DNA from: Phaeobacter inhibens DSM 16374
GTDB lineage: Bacteria > Pseudomonadota > Alphaproteobacteria > Rhodobacterales > Rhodobacteraceae
DNA: 64,000 nucleotides
Assembly (NCBI RefSeq): GCF_000473105.1
Contig: NZ_KI421498.1
Coordinates: forward strand, 1,054,001-1,118,000
Reading direction: 5' to 3'
Position 1 is the stretch's first letter; every line of letters begins with the position of its first letter. Shown piece after piece: positions 62,538 through 64,000 of this stretch. The notes beneath the pieces are model-generated. The model worked only from the letters and a program-made list of their open reading frames with translations. It searched no databases and was not told the origin of the DNA. A program made the position numbers and the translations under genes.

Positions 62538-64000
62538 TGATCCACCCCTGCGGTATAAGACCGGTAGGCGTTCAATAGATGGATGTTGCTGGTGCCCTCC
62601 ATATACTCAAAGGCCTTCACGTCCCGGCATCGCCGCCGCAGTTCGGCATCCTGCAAAAAGCGCATCGGGTCCTGATCCGTGATCCGGCGCACCACCTGAT
62701 CGACAAAGCTCACGGCCTGCATTTTGACCTTGCTGATATCCTGAACCTTGGGGCGGCGGTTTTCCTGCGCACGGATCACCTTAACCAGTTGCACCAACAG
62801 CGCAGTGTGGCTGGCCAACAAGTCCTGATATGCCGGGAGCCGTGTCGGATCTTCCAACATCAACTCAATAAGGCCGCGCCCTGATCCCAGCGCCATCGCG
62901 GCAACCATGGGGCGGTTGCGTTCAAAGACACCGTTGATGGCCATAAAGCCATCCCGCAGCGATCGTCCTCCGCTGCCAAGGATCATGTCCTGCGTCACCG
63001 GGAAGTCGGTCAAGGTCATCTGGCAGAGATCCGCCCCGCGCAGACCATTGGTGCCAAGCCGTTCGATTTTCACGCAGTCGGGCGCATCAGATGGTGCAAT
63101 CATCACCAGCCCCATGCGACCGGTTTCCTCGATATGCGCGAAGAACAGGCCAATTTCGGCGCGGGCAATGCCGCCAACCAATGTTTTGACACCATTCAGG
63201 ACAAGTTTTCCATCTTTCAGGCCCAGCGTACTGCGCCCGTTAGAGGCATCGGATCCAGCATCCGGTTCTGTCACCGCAAAGAATGTCCCCTGCGGGCCAA
63301 AGCGGTATCCGTCAAAGAACCGCGCAATCTGTGCGTCGGTGCCTGTTGCCAGCACCGCGCCACCGGACAGCGATGGCCCCGGTAGCGACAATATGCAGTT
63401 GGCGTCAAACCGTGCCAGACGTTCGACCATGGCGACATGCAGACCATAGGGGCAATCTGAAATGCCAAGGCCACTGTCACGCAATGGGAAGCCGTTGAAT
63501 TTCTCAGGCACACCGATGGTGGTCAGCGCACGCACTGTTGGGTTCTCCCACAGTGCGGTCCAGCTTTCGGGGTCGCGGTCCAGACGGGCACCGGTTTCGC
63601 GAAATAGCGTCTGCAAGCCGGTCAGTCGCTCCAGGCAGGGGTCTGAAAACGGTGTTCCCTCCAGCCCATTTCCGGGTGCCGAGGAATAAAGATCGGCCAG
63701 CGCCGCGGGAGCGTGGCCAGTGCTGGGATTGGCGTGGGCGGCCAGCCGCAGGTCAGATGGCTGCTGCACTGCCAGGCGCGCCTCTACCGTGTCGCGGGAC
63801 CGAACGAGCCGCAGCTCTGTGCCGTCGATCATGACTTCTGCGGGGGCGCCGAAGCCGAGGAAATTGACCGGTGAAGCCGTTGGTCCATAAGCGCCGGATT
63901 GCCCGATGGAAATCAGATCGCCCACCTGCGGTGTTGCCATCAGGACAGATTTACCGATCACGTCCTGCGGCGTGCACAGCGGGCCGGTCAGGGTCCAGGG
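62534..64000 (-). CDS. Fusion: PLP-dependent (LysA-like) decarboxylase C-terminus plus acyl-CoA dehydrogenase, partial
   Basis: The frame is open to the window edge; its start lies outside. The first visible residues, TGPLCTPQDVIGKSVLMATP and QVGDLISIGQSGAYGPTASP, are the C-terminal barrel of fold-III PLP decarboxylases (GPLCTPQD with the active-site Cys of the partner subunit). After a linker of about 60 residues a complete acyl-CoA dehydrogenase follows, with FFAVTEPDAGSDASNG, LNGVKTLVGGIARAEIGLFF and the catalytic Glu in FEYMEGTSNIHLLNAYRSY. I found no stop or frameshift between the two. A single protein could decarboxylate and oxidise one substrate. Confidence 0.88.
   Translation of the reverse strand, partial: PWTLTGPLCTPQDVIGKSVLMATPQVGDLISIGQSGAYGPTASPVNFLGFGAPAEVMIDGTELRLVRSRDTVEARLAVQQPSDLRLAAHANPSTGHAPAALADLYSSAPGNGLEGTPFSDPCLERLTGLQTLFRETGARLDRDPESWTALWENPTVRALTTIGVPEKFNGFPLRDSGLGISDCPYGLHVAMVERLARFDANCILSLPGPSLSGGAVLATGTDAQIARFFDGYRFGPQGTFFAVTEPDAGSDASNGRSTLGLKDGKLVLNGVKTLVGGIARAEIGLFFAHIEETGRMGLVMIAPSDAPDCVKIERLGTNGLRGADLCQMTLTDFPVTQDMILGSGGRSLRDGFMAINGVFERNRPMVAAMALGSGRGLIELMLEDPTRLPAYQDLLASHTALLVQLVKVIRAQENRRPKVQDISKVKMQAVSFVDQVVRRITDQDPMRFLQDAELRRRCRDVKAFEYMEGTSNIHLLNAYRSYTAGVDQ

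Noticed and set aside
49816-64000. Operon considered as tropodithietic acid, roseobacticide or prodiginine locus
   Set aside because: No tda-type dehydrogenase/thioesterase set, no phenylacetate genes, no condensing or transferase enzymes of the prodiginine kind; the gene set differs.
1-64000. CRISPR arrays, insertion sequences, rRNA genes
   Set aside because: No regularly spaced repeats, transposase motifs or rRNA sequence were recognised anywhere in the window.

Overview
The window is GC-rich alphaproteobacterial chromosome, most like the marine Roseobacter group (Rhodobacterales: Phaeobacter/Ruegeria type). The main grounds are a circularly permuted two-piece tmRNA, the trgA-trgB-cysK tellurite locus next to phr and cfa, the block frr-uppS-cdsA-dxr with pyrH upstream, a short Hint-domain protein, and a BCCT carrier near an AcuI-type reductase. 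No phage, IS element, integrase or CRISPR array was seen. The assignment rests on gene content only.

Layout. Positions 1-4755 hold housekeeping genes: dxr (cut by the window edge), cdsA, uppS, frr, pyrH (own terminator) and miaA. Positions 4983-12736 hold an AraC-type regulator and a complete peptide-class ABC importer (Tat-exported binding protein, two permeases, one double ATPase). Positions 12783-23685 hold a small membrane protein, a lytic transglycosylase, ssb, a NIT-domain chemoreceptor, aroB-aroK, two uncharacterised envelope proteins, xerD and a CNNM/CBS-type membrane protein. Positions 23871-32422 hold an FAD/GcvT demethylating dehydrogenase, a MobA-like nucleotidyltransferase, a Hint protein, the xylR-xylA-xylB xylose operon with a twin operator, and tRNA-Ser(GGA). 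Positions 32515-42435 form a long leftward run: aminotransferase, photolyase, cfa, trgA, trgB, cysK, an MscS-type channel and alaX. Positions 42576-46975 hold a VOC protein, a BCCT carrier, acuI and a divergent FadR-type regulator. Positions 47077-48519 hold the tmRNA and a membrane-anchored AraC-type regulator.

The most interesting part is 49816-64000, an almost gapless leftward biosynthetic operon that continues past the window edge. It encodes a fused PLP-decarboxylase/acyl-CoA dehydrogenase, two KAS III-like proteins (one without the active-site Cys), three free-standing adenylating enzymes, one acyl carrier protein, a cytochrome P450 whose heme-ligand Cys is Arg, an FAD monooxygenase, a luciferase-like flavin monooxygenase, a second acyl-CoA dehydrogenase and an Sfp-type phosphopantetheinyl transferase. 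The set suggests a small molecule built from carrier-bound amino or acyl acids that are decarboxylated, desaturated, oxidised and condensed without a modular NRPS or PKS. I do not recognise it as a described roseobacter pathway.

All functional calls come from motifs and family resemblance read by eye; no database search was possible.
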